From the NCBI GenBank assembly GCA_023512835.1, contig CM042090.1:56469865-56533864 (forward strand): a stretch of 64,000 nt of DNA, in the 5' to 3' direction. This DNA comes from Taxillus chinensis (Eukaryota > Streptophyta > Magnoliopsida > Santalales > Loranthaceae). The position numbers and the translations under genes are program-made. This document shows positions 9,461 to 20,504 of the stretch, one piece after another. The first letter of the stretch is position 1. Every line of letters begins with the position of its first letter. The notes under the pieces are model-generated. The model was given only the letters and a program-made list of their open reading frames with translations. It did not search any database and was not told the origin of the DNA.

Positions 9461-10363
9461 CTGCAAAAGAACAGTTTATAGGAGGGGTGAGCAAACCACG
9501 GCTCGTAGGGGATCCGGTCTCCCCAGACCCGTCCCGGCGTACAACATGCATGATATGTGTATGCTTGTGCTCGTGTCGTGCCTAAGGCTAACGCAGCAAA
9601 CATCACCCAGGAAACACTCTTTACCTGAACCCGCACCGAAGGGCAGAGGACACCCCGCCACCACGGCGACATGACATACCACATTCAGGCGAATGTTGCA
9701 TGGACACCAATGCAACATTTTCCACCCGAGTCGGATATGGTCAACCACCTCCTCGGGCGCCATACCTACCCTCGGGAATGGGTGTAGACTTAGCCCACCG
9801 TCGTGAGTGCTACACCGAGACTCAGGACCACGTCCTGGCCAAATCTCAAAGGGGTCCGGCTATTGTGCCTGGCCCATATCTCGGCTTCAATCTCAAACAG
9901 ATCAACGGAACGACGATAACATTACATCTCAACATGTAAACTCGGCACATCATTTACACTTTATCTCGAAGGACCAACATGGTCAGATACAAGCCACACA
10001 CATCAGCCTCATAGGCTTAAAATCAAATACAAATCAAACACAGGACACACCAATCACACGGGTATATCATCAAACACCCATATACAAGGTCTCACAAGGC
10101 ATTATATTGAATACATGGCATGCGGGCCTCACGACATTTCATCAAACACATAGGGTGCAGGCCTCATGGACATTTCATCAAACACATTGTGGGCATAAAC
10201 AAACCCAGAAAATTCCTCAGGCCAAATTAACATCAGAATCAACAAAACATGCCACTGAAGGCCAACATCCATATAGGAGATCACACCTATATGGATTTAC
10301 ATATATATATATATAGGTGAATATCCTAAAACAGAGGAGAGTTAGAAGAACATGAACCCCTAC
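9461..10363 (-). other. candidate LTR intron, element B 3' LTR
   Basis: On the minus strand: donor CTGAG|GTAGGGG at 10363 and acceptor CTGTTCTTTTGCAG| ending at 9461, preceded by GCTCACCCCTCCT. Predicted length 903 nt. Positions correspond to those in C, E and A. Confidence 0.45.
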
Positions 10364-10435
10364 CTCAGGCTTTTGTCCTAACCTCCACGCTAGACAACTC
10401 CCAACGACGCGAACCACCACGGCAACTGCCCGGAG

Positions 10436-10437
<2 letters not shown>

Positions 10438-10480
<43 letters not shown>
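10438..10480. repeat. (CT)n microsatellite in B 3' LTR
   Basis: Pure CT tract of about 43 bp. The 5' LTR copy at 17309-17341 is shorter, so the tract changed length after insertion. It generates an Arg-Glu repeat ORF on the minus strand that is not a gene. Confidence 0.95.
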
Positions 10481-10482
<2 letters not shown>

Positions 10483-10540
10483 GGCCGAAAGACCGGCAAG
10501 AAAGGGACACAAGAACCCTAAACTCAAACTCAAGCCCTCA

Positions 10541-10548
10541 TTATATAG
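10541..10548 (-). promoter_or_regulatory. TATA box of B 3' LTR
   Basis: Minus-strand TATATAA in the context GTCTATATAATGAGG, just downstream (element sense) of the paired inverted repeats. Same architecture as C at 22015-22023. Confidence 0.6.
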
Positions 10549-10559
10549 ACACTACCCAC

Positions 10560-10617
10560 ATCAAAACGACGTAGTTTTGATTAAGTAAACCCAGGATCAA
10601 AACGACGTAGTTTTGAT
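10560..10617 (-). promoter_or_regulatory. paired inverted repeats with ACGT core, LTR B
   Basis: Two 22-bp imperfect palindromes (10560-10581 and 10596-10617), each with arms ATCAAAAC and GTTTTGAT around a six-base centre containing ACGT. They sit directly upstream of the TATA box. ACGT cores are typical plant bZIP binding sites; function here is inferred. Confidence 0.6.
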
Positions 10618-10749
10618 CACACAAGTTAGCACCTTTCCGCACCCATATAGGCCAAAATACTCAGAATTTCAACATGGTCCTTTGGAGAAAGATCATTAGA
10701 ATGTCAAAACCAAGGGAACCATGCAAAAATATGGCTGCACGCCAATTTG

Positions 10750-10957
10750 CACGTGAATTCCCAATTCACGTGCAACTCCAAATGGACTCCAAATGCTCTC
10801 AAACTTCACCCCTAGCCTCCTTGCATCATTTAGAAGACAATCACACTTGCACGTGAATTGGACCCATATCACGTGCACCTCACATACACGTCTGTTTGGC
10901 CTGAAACTTCGTGGTAGATAGAGGACATCATTCTAAGCATCTTTCCTTTTGCACGTG
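10750..10957 (-). promoter_or_regulatory. cluster of five G-boxes (CACGTG), LTR B
   Basis: CACGTG at 10750, 10767, 10850, 10870 and 10952, mostly in a TTCACGTGCAA context, within about 210 bp of the LTR start region. The C LTR has five at matching places. Confidence 0.7.
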
Positions 10958-11053
10958 AATTCATTTGAGCCCATTCACTAGGTCAAAATCTAGAAAAACT
11001 ACTCAAAGGCAAACGTGACTAACTGTGACTAACTCAAGGTACGGGTCCTTACA

Positions 11054-11268
11054 TCCTCTCCCCCTTAAGACTTTTCGTCCTCGAAAAGAAAAGGTGGAAT
11101 GAAAGAAAACAATCACAACCAAAGCATAGGCCTCTAACACCCACTAGCACAAATTAATACACAACAAAGCACAAATTATTTCACACATTTATACACTCTA
11201 CATGGTCATAACTAGTTGGGCAAGTACCTGATTATGTTGAAGTTTGATGCTTGCCCTCCTCCCCTCCT
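11054..11268 (-). other. element B 3' UTR with PPT and hairpin
   Basis: Between the pol stop and the 3' LTR. The PPT lies at 11054-11066 (minus strand AAGGGGGAGAGGA). Just before it in element sense is CTTTTCGAGGACGAAAAG (11071-11088), a 7-bp stem with loop AGGA that duplicates the motif at the end of pol (11277-11290). A second purine-rich stretch (GAAGGAGGGGAGGAGGG, near 11252-11268) directly follows the pol stop. Confidence 0.75.
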
Positions 11269-12559
11269 TCAGAGATGTTCGTCCTCGAACAAATCAGGAT
11301 AATGAGCACGCATCTCAGTCTCACGTTCCCAGGTTTCTTCCTCCAGCCCTCGGTGTTGCCACAACACCCGAACCAACGGAATAGTCTTACCTCGCAGTGC
11401 TTCTCGCGCCTATCTACAATACGGATGGGGGCCTCGACAACGGACACATCCTCTCCAAGATCCAGGGTACCCCAATCTAGCACGTGTGCGGGATCCGGAT
11501 GATATTTCCGCAACCGGGATACATGGAAAACATTATGAACTCGCTCAAACTAGGTGGTAATGCCAACCTATAAGCAACAGGGCCAACTCGGCTCAAAATC
11601 TCGAACGGTCCAATGTACCGAGGGGACAACTTGGACCCAGTCCCAAATCTCTTATGCCTTCTCCGTGGAGAAACACGAAGGAATACGTGGTCTCCCACCA
11701 AAAACTCCAACGGTCGGCGTCGGCGATCTGCATAAGACTTCATGCGCTCCGAGACATAAGAAGGCGTTGCCGAATCAGTGAACTTTTGCCGTAGCCTCCT
11801 GGACCAATTGAGGTCCTAACATAGCTGCCTCGCCGACTTCTCGCCCAACATAATGGAGACCGGCACGGTCGGCCATACAATGCCTCAAATGGGGCCATCC
11901 CAATCGAAGACCGGTAACTGTTATTATAGGCAAACTCCACCCAGAGGAAGGTGGGAAGCCCATGATCCTCCAAAATCAAGTACACAAGCCCTCAACAAGT
12001 CTTCCAATGTTTGAATGGTCCTCTCGGACTGACCATCGGTCTCCGGGATGGAATGCGGTACTCAAATTAAGTCGGGTTCCCAATGCTTCCTGCAGACCTC
12101 CCCAAAACCGGGATGTGAACCGCGCATCCCTGTCCGAAACAATAGATAAGGGCACTCCGTGCAAGCGGACAATCTCATCAACATACAACCGGCTTAACGT
12201 GCCGATAGAGTCGCGCTCTCGAATTGCCAAGAAATGGGCTGACTTAGTTAAGCGGTCCACTATGACCCAAATCATGTCCTTTCTCCCAAGTGGTAGGAAG
12301 TCCCGTCACGAAGTCCATAGTAATATGCTCCCACTTCCACTCGGCTACAGGTAAAGGCCGCAATTGACCGGGGTCGTTGGTGTTCTGCCTTCACTTGCGA
12401 CAGGTAAGGCACCTGGAAACAAACTCTGCTACACTCCGTTTCAGCCCCGGCCACCAGAACGTGCGCGAACGGCATGATACATCTTAGTTCCTCCCGGATG
12501 TACAGCCAAACGGGAATGATGAAATTCCCTCGGGACATCCTCACGCAAGGGAGGTGGTA
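11269..12559 (-). pseudogene. pol: element B integrase and chromodomain (frameshifted)
   Basis: Integrase inserts the cDNA into chromosomes; in this lineage a C-terminal chromodomain-like tail is thought to guide target choice. In element order: RCLTC zinc-site remnant near 12405; catalytic core with [14 protein letters not shown] and [10 protein letters not shown] (second Asp); the DGQ.ER region holding the catalytic Glu, frame-disturbed near 12010; [19 protein letters not shown]; the GPY-type module FLVGDHVFLRVSPRR and YIGPFEIL; and chromodomain-like VEAPIRIVDRREK near 11380. The frame is split into about five pieces. Pol ends in LFEDEH and a stop at 11269. Confidence 0.82.
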
Positions 12560-13262
12560 CTATCGACGCCCCTGAAATTTCAGCTCATGCTCAACTCCTT
12601 CGTCCAGTCCTCCGACAGCTCTCCGGCCTCTATCCTGGGCCCGGATCACCTCACGATCCACGTCACCTAACTGTCCCTCACGGACACGCTGATACATTTC
12701 TGGTATCACAATGAGAGGACACAGGATAGCTCCCTCACTGCCGAAAGCAAGGTTGCACCTGAAGCACTGCCAACTTGCTCCATCATTTTCCATTCTCTCA
12801 TGGAAACCTCGGCTTTCCCCCTTTCTACTTAGCGCGTCGGCTACTAAATTTCCCTTCCCAGGCGTGTAGGAGAGTGTGAAGTCAAACATTTGCAGGTACT
12901 CTACCCACCTCCGTTGTCGCAAATTTAGGTCTCTCTCGGGTGAAGATATACCTGTAGGCTTTTGTGGTCGGTATATACCACAAATTTCTCTCCCAACGGT
13001 AGTGTCGCCAAGACTTCAGGGCAAAAATAACTGCTGCTAACTCCAGGTCGTGTGTTGGGTAGTTTTGCTCATGGGACTTCAGTTGTCGCGAACCATATGC
13101 TATGACTTGGCGTTCTTGCATCGAGAACACACCCCAGTCCAACGCGAGACGCATCACAATACACCTCGAATGGCACTCCCCTCCTGCGGTAGACTCAACA
13201 CCGGTGCAGTAGTCAGGCGAGTCTTCAACTCCTCGAATGCCTGCTGGCACTTGTCCGTCCAC
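12560..13262 (-). pseudogene. pol: element B RNase H and connection (frameshifted)
   Basis: Continues RT after a frameshift near 13175. Recognisable are [34 protein letters not shown], then after another shift [20 protein letters not shown] and NLVADALSRK, the usual end of RNase H. The region after it (LGDVDREVIRA) leads into the integrase zinc domain. It is read in at least three frames and cannot give one protein. Confidence 0.8.
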
Positions 13263-14611
13263 TCGAATTTGGCTCCCTTCCGTGTAAGAGCTGTCATAGG
13301 TGCCACCAACCGAGAAAACCCTTCCACAAAACGCCGATAATACCCTGCCAGACCCAAGAAACTCCGGATCTCAAAAACATTTGTGGGCCTCTTCCAAGAT
13401 ACTATGGACTCAATCTTGGTTGGGTCCACTCTAACTCCTTCGGCAGATACTACATGCCCAAGAAAATGCACCTCTTGCATCCAGAAGTCACACTTGCTAA
13501 ATTTAGCATACAAGTGATGATCTCGTAGTGCCTGCAGCACCACAACCAAGTGCTCCTCATGCTCAGCTTGGGTTTTAGAGTACACAAGGATGTCGTCAAT
13601 GAATACCACCACGAAGGAATCCAGGTATGGGGCAAATACCTGATTCATTAGATGCATGAACACAGCAGGTGCATTCGTGAGCCCAAAAGGCATCACTAAC
13701 CACTCATAGTGTCCGTACTTGCACCTGAACGCCGTCTTAGGGATGTCTTCGCTCCTGACCCTCAATTGGTGATATCCCGAACGCAGGTCGATTTTTGAGA
13801 ACCACCGTGCTCCACTCAGCTGGTCGAATAAGTCATCAATTCGCGGCAAGGGGTACTTGTTCTTTACCGTTACTTGATTCAGCCTTCGATAATCAATGCA
13901 AAGTCGCAACGAACCATCTGCCTTCTTAGCAAACAAGACCGGTGCACCCCAAGGTGAGGTACTAGGACGGATAAAACCTTTATCTCCCAGTTCCTTTATC
14001 TGCTTCTGAAGCTCCCGCAACTCAGCAGGTCCCATCCGGTATGCTACTTGTGAGATGGGTCCCACCCCTGGCAACAGTTCAATAGTGAACTCGATACTTC
14101 TGTGTGGAGGCAACTCCAACAACTCCCCAGGAAAGACATCCTGGAACTTCTCGACAACACCTGGCCACACCCTTTTCTCTAAGTTACCTTCCTCCTCAAA
14201 GGTTAGGGTGGCAAGCCTATGGGTAATATTGCCCCATAGCTCCCTCGTCGGCCCAGCTCTCCCAGCATCCCTATCCCATTCACCCACTAGAGTACAGGAA
14301 GATCCTGTGGGTGTAGTAAACGATACTCGTCGCCTATAGCAGTCAATCTTAGCCTGAAAGGCCATCAACCAGTCCATTCCCAGAATCAAACTAAAGGTCC
14401 TCATGGGCATTACGTACAAATCAAATGAGAGATCAACCTCTCCTATCGTAAGCGCACACTCTCGACGCATTTGGTGGATCAACTCCACAACAGGTACACC
14501 CGCTTGGGAAGTTCCCAGCAGCACTCCCCTGTCCTCCAAAGTAACGAGATCTGGGTGGAGCCATTGAAGCTTGGCCCCTATCCTTGGGAAAAGTCCCACT
14601 CCCGGGCTCAA
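13154..14611 (-). CDS. pol: element B protease tail and reverse transcriptase (open frame, 485 aa)
   Basis: The best-preserved pol segment in the window. The N-terminal ~85 residues end in the protease C-terminal signature SLILGMDWL, but no DTG site is present upstream, so the protease N-terminus is missing. RT follows: [62 protein letters not shown] (catalytic Asp), [25 protein letters not shown] (catalytic DD), [33 protein letters not shown]. The frame breaks just before RNase H. All three RT catalytic aspartates are present. The first ATG is internal to the polyprotein and is not a real start. Confidence 0.88.
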   Translation of the reverse strand: MSPGVGLFPRIGAKLQWLHPDLVTLEDRGVLLGTSQAGVPVVELIHQMRRECALTIGEVDLSFDLYVMPMRTFSLILGMDWLMAFQAKIDCYRRRVSFTTPTGSSCTLVGEWDRDAGRAGPTRELWGNITHRLATLTFEEEGNLEKRVWPGVVEKFQDVFPGELLELPPHRSIEFTIELLPGVGPISQVAYRMGPAELRELQKQIKELGDKGFIRPSTSPWGAPVLFAKKADGSLRLCIDYRRLNQVTVKNKYPLPRIDDLFDQLSGARWFSKIDLRSGYHQLRVRSEDIPKTAFRCKYGHYEWLVMPFGLTNAPAVFMHLMNQVFAPYLDSFVVVFIDDILVYSKTQAEHEEHLVVVLQALRDHHLYAKFSKCDFWMQEVHFLGHVVSAEGVRVDPTKIESIVSWKRPTNVFEIRSFLGLAGYYRRFVEGFSRLVAPMTALTRKGAKFEWTDKCQQAFEELKTRLTTAPVLSLPQEGSAIRGVL

Positions 14612-15489
14612 CCTTCTGCCTCTTTGTTTCCCCGTGCTTGTCGCGCGCGCTCTGCCCCATCCGCTCCTGGTGAGCCTGTCTTCCCTCCTCTAATCCTCTC
14701 TCAACAATCTTGGCGGTGTCCACGACTTCAAAGATAGGTCTTCGGTCGCAAAGATCTCCACCCTTTGCTTAAGGGCAGGTTTGAGACCCATGGTAAACTT
14801 ATGGGCCTTCAGGTCCTCCCTTGATATTGCTTCCTGGAGCAAACCGACTCAGCCCCGGAAATCTCGCTCATACTCTCTACGAGCGTGATCCCCGCTTCAG
14901 TTCGCCGAACTCCTCCCGCTTCGCCACCGCAATGACTCGGAAAGAACTCCTCATGGAACAGTGGAGGAACTCATTCCAGGCCATGGTCTCCATGTCCCGG
15001 CTTCCTGAGATGCTAAGCCACCATTCCAAGGCTTCCTCCTCCAACCGCCGGATGCTAGTCTCACTTTGTCTTCCTCCCGGGGTCGAAGAAAGGAGAACAC
15101 ATGCTCGATCTGCCGCAGCCAGGTGCTCTCTGCTCCTAGAGGTTCGGCTCCTCCCTTGAACCTTGGTGGATGTTCCTTTCGGAACTGCGTCAACACGTCT
15201 CCCTCTTCCCGCCTCACCGGCACTTCCCGCCTACGCGGAGGTTCCGCCTCACGGGGTGGAGGGGGTGGCACCGCCTGTCGTGCCATCATCTCCTGACGCA
15301 CCTCGTTTAGGATCTCTCCCCCCGAGGTCCTCACGCATGCCTTGCACGTTCTCACTTAGGGCCCGGACTTGGGCCATGATCCGCTCCAGGGGATCATCGC
15401 CCTCTACACGCTGTCCTCTTCCCTCTCCGGCACGGGCGAAGATTCATCTTCTACAATGGAGTAGCTCGGGTTACTCTCCTAGGAGGCAT
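14612..15489 (-). pseudogene. gag: element B Gag remnant (internally deleted)
   Basis: The start at 15489 reads MPPRRVTRA, as in C, but a stop follows soon. The Gag core is open on the minus strand near 15355-14951: FRKEHPPRFKGG, WLRQIEHVFSFL, REEDKVRLA. Further on (14737-14620) is [15 protein letters not shown], after which the reading passes directly to protease C-terminal sequence. Compared with C, the zinc knuckles and the DTG-bearing half of protease are absent, so a deletion spans the gag-pro junction. Confidence 0.75.
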
Positions 15490-15937
15490 AGTCTACATAA
15501 TTTAAACCAAACTAGTATCGGCTTCTCTCAAGCTCTACACACCCTCATCCCCATGGGCCATGAGGTACTCAAGCAACATTTTACATTTAAACACACAGGA
15601 AAATCACGAAGTACACAGACAGCAAGTCATAGCAACAAGTCTCACGAGAAAATCTCCGAATTTCACAAAGAACAAGTTTCAAAGAACATAGCATGTTCAA
15701 TCACAATACTCATATCGAAATTAAACTAGTGCCTTAATGCCAATGCATGTATGCACCCTCAACCCAAATGCAAGTGCCCTACTCCTTGGTCTAACTACCC
15801 CCGAGTACACCCCAGAAAACCAGATAGGACCACGTTGATCAGGCGTGTCCTATACCGCCTCCTAAGAGTCTCGAAGCGACCAGGCCTCCCCACTATCCTA
15901 AGTCCACCAGACCATGAACTATCGCTCGATACCATAT
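15490..15937 (-). other. element B leader and PBS
   Basis: Untranslated leader. The PBS reads TGGTATCGAGC on the minus strand (15924-15934), one base short of the usual TGGTATCAGAGC, three bases from the 5' LTR. The 5' LTR of C shares this shortened form. No coding recognised. Confidence 0.75.
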
Positions 15938-17306
15938 TGTCACGCCCAATTTCCTTCCACTTGGAAATGAGTAGTGACTGCCCATGCCCGCACCCGAAGG
16001 GACAAGGGGTTGTTGCAAGCACCTTAAAAGGACTTCTAGCACGGGTCTTGTCCCAAACCTGCATAATCAGGCTAACATGCCAAGGGGCATGCTCCTGCTC
16101 CCAAACCATGCACACAAACACAAATTGAATAACAACATCTCATTTTATTTCATTTCAAAGACTAAATGTTTATTACAACCCAGTCGGGGAAAAACCCCCT
16201 ATGAAGCCATCAATAAAACCAAACCAAAATCCAAACACATAAAACCAAAGTACAACAAAGGAAATAATATAAAACTTTCGGCCTCGGGGGCCTAGCTCCT
16301 CGGCCTTCACCTACCGCCTTGCTAAACCCTGCAAAAAGAACAGTTTATAGGAGGGGTGAGCAAACCACGGCTCGGGGGGATCCGGTCTCCCCAGACCCGT
16401 CCCGGCGTACAACATGCATGATATGTGTATGCTTGTGCTCGTGTCGTGCCTAAGGCTAACGCAAGGAAACATCACCCAAGAAACACTCTTTACCCGAACC
16501 CGCACCGAAGGGCAGAGGACACCCCGCCACCACGGCGACATGACATACCACATTCGGGCGAATGTTGCATGGACACCAATGCAACATTTTCCACCCGAGT
16601 CAGATATGGTCAACCACCTCCTCAGGCGCCATACCTACCCTCAGGAATGGGTGTAGACTTAGCCCACCGTCGTGAGTGCTACACCGAGACTCAGGACCAC
16701 GTCCTGGACAGATCTCAAAGGGGTCCAGCTATTGTGCCTGGCCCATATCTCAGCTCAATCTCAAAAAGATCAACGAAACGGCATAACATTACATCTCAAC
16801 ATGTAAACTCGGCACATCATTTACACTTTATCTCAGAAGGACCAACATGGTCAGGATACAAGCCACACACATCAGCCTCATAGGCTTAAAATCAAATACA
16901 AATCAAACACAGTACACACCAGTCACACAGGTATATCATCAAACACCTATATACAAGGTCTCACAGGCATTATATTGAATACATGGCATGCAGGCCTCAC
17001 AGACATTTCATCAAACACATAGGGTGCAGGCCTCACAGACATTTCATCAAACACATTGTGGGCATAAACAAACCCAGAAAATTCCTCAGGCCAAATTAAC
17101 ATCAGAATCAACAAAACATGCCACTGAAGGCCAACATCCATATAGGAGATCACACCTATATGGATTTACATATATATATATATATAGGTGAATATCCTAA
17201 AACAGAGGAGAGTTAGAAGAACATGAACCCCTACCTCAGGCTTTTGTCCTAACCTCCACGCTAGACTGACTCCCAACGACGCGAACCACCACGGCAACCG
17301 CCCCGG

Positions 17307-17343
<37 letters not shown>

Positions 17344-17913
17344 CAGCAGCTGCAGCAAAGGGACACAAGAACCCTAAACTCAAACTCAAGCCCTCATTAT
17401 ATAGACACTACCCACATCAAAACGACGTAGTTTTGATTAAGTAAACCCAGGATCAAAACGACGTAGTTTTGATCACACAAGTTAGCACCTTTCCGCACCC
17501 ATATAGGCCAAAATACTCAGAATTTCAACATGGTCCTTTGGAGAAAGATCATTAGAATGTCAAAACCAAGGGAACCATGCAAAAATATGGCTGCACGCCA
17601 ATTTGCACGTGAATTCCCAATTCACGTGCAACTCCAAATGGACTCCAAATGCTCTCAAACTTCACCCCTAGCCTCCTTGCATCATTTAGAAGACAATCAC
17701 ACTTGCACGTGAATTGGACCCATATCACGTGCACCTCACATACACGTCTGTTTGGCCTGAAACTTCTGTGGTAGATAGAGGACATCATTCTAAGTATCTT
17801 TCCTTTTGCACGTGAATTCATTTGAGCCCATTCACTAGGTCAAAATCTAGAAAAACTACTCAGAAGGCAAAACTGTGACTAACTGTGACTAACTCAAGGT
17901 ACGGGTCCTTACA
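15938..17913 (-). mobile_element. Element B 5' LTR (1.98 kb)
   Basis: Near-identical partner of 9072-11053, with the same G-boxes, inverted repeats (about 17419-17476), TATA box and candidate intron. It has a shorter CT tract at 17309-17341 and several single-base differences. Confidence 0.9.
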
Positions 17914-18092
17914 GAGGCGATAGGTGGAGTACCTGCAACAGTTTCAGTTTGATATGATGTATACCCCTGGGAAGGGTAATGTGGTGGCAGATGCTCTGAG
18001 TAGGAAGAGCAGGGCCGTGGTGGCCCATTGTGCCATTAAGGAATGGGAAATGATGGGTCAGTTGGTAGCGATGAGGTTGCAGATGGTGACCA
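17914..18092 (+). pseudogene. pol: element A RNase H end, fragment between B and D
   Basis: Resumes A after B with TSD GAGGC (17914-17918). Reads VEYLQQFQFDMMYTPGKGN then VVADALSRKS, the conserved end of RNase H; a TAG replaces the family Trp just before it. The next part of A follows element D at 40126. Positions 18088-18092 are the D TSD. Confidence 0.85.
18088..18092. repeat. TSD of element D, left copy (GACCA)
   Basis: GACCA before TGTTGGATC; the same five bases follow GGGACCATCA at 40126-40130. Confidence 0.93.
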
Positions 18093-18389
18093 TGTTGGAT
18101 CAAACCCAGAATTTGGATAATGCTGATAAAACCTTATGTAATTTGATCTGAGATCTCTTGTGTTTATTTGATCGTTGCAGAAGATATGTTATTAATCCGG
18201 AGATACACTCGTGAGAGCAAAGCTAAGGATAGGATACATAATCCTGATCCGGACAAGAGTGAGTGTCGTCAAACACTTGGTAAATAACCAAGTCATCAAT
18301 ACATACGGAATAAGGAACATTCGTGCGGACTAAGAACTTAAAAGCTACGGATTTTGGAATATGTTCTTAAGTACCTCAAACGGACCTAG

Positions 18390-18850
18390 TCAAACTAATA
18401 CGGAGTAAGGAAGTATTGATGCGGAATAAGGATCCAAGCCTTTATTCGCACGGAGTAAGGAAATTAGATGCGGAGTAAAGAATCTGGACAACTTACTCAT
18501 ACGGAGTAAGGAAGCGCTAGTACGGAGTAAGCACTCCAATCCCTTAGACTCGCCCGGAGTAAGGAACTTACATACGGAGTAAGGAATTTACATACGGAGT
18601 AAGGAACTTACATGCGAGTAAGGAAGCACTGATACGGAATAAGTCATCCAACTTTTTAAGACTCGCTCGGAGTAAGGAACTTACATACGGAGTAAGGAAT
18701 TTACATAAGGAGTAAGGAACTTACATGCGGAGTAAGGAAGCGCTGACACGGACTAAGGATTCCGATCTTAACAGGATACGGAGTAAGCAACCACTGACAC
18801 GGAGTAAGGTTCCGAGCTTCATTAGCAACGGAGTAAGGAGAATTACACCG
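18390..18850 (+). repeat. CGGAGTAAG array in D 5' LTR
   Basis: Repeated TACGGAGTAAGGAA units, some in regular ~22-24 bp steps (ATACGGAGTAAGGAACTTAC), others spaced by unique bases. The 3' LTR copy at about 39080-39505 has fewer units. Similar units occur at 45644-45797 and 60582-60896. Confidence 0.85.
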
Positions 18851-19140
18851 GACCAAGAAGATACTACTTCAACTCACCGCATTTAAAGTTATCAGCTCGT
18901 GGCGTCCCGATGTAAGACAAATTTATTGAGAACCTAAAGAATCTTACACGTGGATCATCCGGATATGTGGACACAACCTGAATTGTATTTGGGAACTCAC
19001 AAACGCACTTATACTCTTCAAACCCAAGATCTTGAGCTCCACAAACCGCAGCAGTCAAGGCAGAGAGATTACCGAGGAATAGTTAGTCTTTGAGCAATTC
19101 CGGAACTACAAGTTCCAAGGTTGTCTCTTAGGAATGGTTG

Positions 19141-19150
19141 TATAAATATT
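19141..19150 (+). promoter_or_regulatory. TATA box of D 5' LTR
   Basis: TATAAATATT, conserved in the 3' LTR at 39809-39818. It lies about 310 bp before the LTR end, as expected for a copia promoter. Confidence 0.6.
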
Positions 19151-19459
19151 CGTACTTGTATATTTGTAAGTGTGTGTGATACAGTGCGAAAAAGCCTGAA
19201 TTAATCCTGTGTATGCACAAGAGCTCAAGGACAAAATCTAGGCTAGTGTGTGAATCCATTTGTAAAACAGAGTGTAAGAGAGTTGCTTCTATTTTGTTGT
19301 AATTATCTCTTGATAATAAAACAAAATACTTCCACTATCTGGTTATCTTCCGCATTGATTCTATCACTTAACTAGATCAGTGCAGTGCCTTAAAAGAGTT
19401 AGAAAAGAGTTTAGATAAGAGCTTATTCACCCCCCTCTAGGCTCCAAGGGACCATCAAG

Positions 19460-19471
19460 TGGTATCAGAGC
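19460..19471 (+). other. PBS of element D (initiator tRNA-Met)
   Basis: TGGTATCAGAGC two bases after the 5' LTR; complementary to the 3' end of initiator tRNA-Met. Confidence 0.92.
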
Positions 19472-19517
19472 AGTCTATTTGTTCAAAAGTAGAGATCCCA
19501 CTCTTTTACTCTAAGCA

Positions 19518-20504
19518 ATGGCCGAAGAAAGCAGTATGCTATTCAACACTCGCCTTAACTCCGGAGGTGCACAAGAGCCCATCCCAAATCGAAGCCGTAG
19601 TGAAAACGTCGACCCACCTCAACCTGCTGCTGCTGCCGCTCCTCAACCACAGAGTTCTGGTTTTACATTGACGAAACCGCCCAAATTCACACCTGAGCTT
19701 TTCTCCCAGTGGAAAGCTCGCATGAAGATGTTTATGGTATGCCATGATCATCTCATGTGGCAATGTCTTCATCAGGAGATTCCAATTCCGATGACTATCG
19801 GAGAACATGGAGTTAGGAGGCCAAAGACGGATACTGAACTTACCAACGATGAAAGAGCCTGGCAGTGCGCTAGTGAAAAGGCTCTGGCTTATGTTACATC
19901 ATCCTTCGATTTTGAGGCTTTCACGGACGTTCAGGGTTGCACGACAGCAAAAGCCGTTTGGGATAAACTGACAATCCTCTATGAGGGGAGTCAGTCCCAA
20001 ATGCAAAATGTGATATGTACTCTCAGGCAGAACTTTGAGAGTTTCAATCATAAACCAGGCGAATCACTCGAAAGCATCTATCGGAGATTCGGCAAGCTCA
20101 TTCTTGAGCTGAAGACTATCAATGAGCATTATTCTCAATCACAGATCAATGACAAGTTCTTTCGCTCCTTGCCGGATCGATACTACTCCAAACAACTTCA
20201 GATGCAATCAGACAAAAACTGGCAGTATGTTCCCCTTGAAGAACTATATGGAGAGCTGCGGACTCACGAAGTCAGGTTTAAGTACTCTGACTGGGATAAG
20301 AAAATAGCTCGGAAAGAAAAGGGAGTAGCTCTCAAAGCTACGGAATGTTTGAACATACTGAGGAATGATGATACGGACGTGTCCGAGAATTCTGACTCTG
20401 ACGAGGAGGAGGAGATAGCTCTTCTCGTCAAATCCTTTGAGCGATTCCTACGGAAAAGCAGAAAAGGATTCAGGAGACGCTCATCATCATCTTTCCAAAG
20501 GTAA
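19518..20504 (+). CDS. gag: element D Gag, N-terminal part (328 aa open frame)
   Basis: Structural protein of the copia particle. Starts MAEESSMLFN 60 bp after the LTR. After a Pro/Ala-rich stretch (residues ~25-50) comes the copia Gag domain of the UBN2 type: FSQWKARMKMFM, then AKAVWDKLTILYEG, VICTLRQNFESF and ESIYRRFGKLILEL. A charged segment follows (residues ~280-310, acidic DSDEEEEI). The frame stops at 20504; the gene continues in another frame from about 20555, so one frameshift separates the core from the coiled-coil region. Confidence 0.88.
   Translation: MAEESSMLFNTRLNSGGAQEPIPNRSRSENVDPPQPAAAAAPQPQSSGFTLTKPPKFTPELFSQWKARMKMFMVCHDHLMWQCLHQEIPIPMTIGEHGVRRPKTDTELTNDERAWQCASEKALAYVTSSFDFEAFTDVQGCTTAKAVWDKLTILYEGSQSQMQNVICTLRQNFESFNHKPGESLESIYRRFGKLILELKTINEHYSQSQINDKFFRSLPDRYYSKQLQMQSDKNWQYVPLEELYGELRTHEVRFKYSDWDKKIARKEKGVALKATECLNILRNDDTDVSENSDSDEEEEIALLVKSFERFLRKSRKGFRRRSSSSFQR

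Larger units (their letters stand above)
9072..11053 (-). mobile_element. Element B 3' LTR (1.98 kb)
   Basis: Plus-strand TGTCACGCCCC...GGGTCCTTACA; read on the minus strand it is TGTAAGGACCC...GGGCGTGACA. It contains, in element order, five CACGTG boxes, two inverted repeats with an ACGT core, a TATA box, a CT/GA tract, a candidate intron and the U5 end. It differs from the 5' LTR by small indels, including the length of the CT tract. Confidence 0.9.
9072..17913 (-). mobile_element. Element B: Tekay-type Ty3/gypsy element, minus strand
   Basis: Complete-length 8.84 kb insertion with LTRs at both ends, TSD GAGGC, a PBS next to the right-hand (5') LTR and a PPT next to the left-hand (3') LTR. 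Coding runs right to left: gag, RT, RNase H, integrase, chromodomain. It belongs to the same family as C by LTR start (TGTAAGGACCCGTACCTTGAG) and proteins, but the middle of the LTR differs. Gag is truncated internally and pol has several frameshifts, so B is defective. The LTRs differ only by scattered changes, which makes B younger than A. Confidence 0.9.
18093..19457 (+). mobile_element. Element D 5' LTR (1365 bp)
   Basis: TGTTGGATC...GGGACCATCA. Contains a CGGAGTAAGG array (about 18390-18850), TATAAATATT at 19141-19150, and a C-rich block CACCCCCCTCTAG near its end. It differs from the 3' LTR by about one array unit and scattered substitutions. Confidence 0.93.

Noticed and set aside
10217..10510. 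Arg-Glu repeat ORF on the minus strand
   Set aside because: Translation of the (CT)n microsatellite in LTR B.
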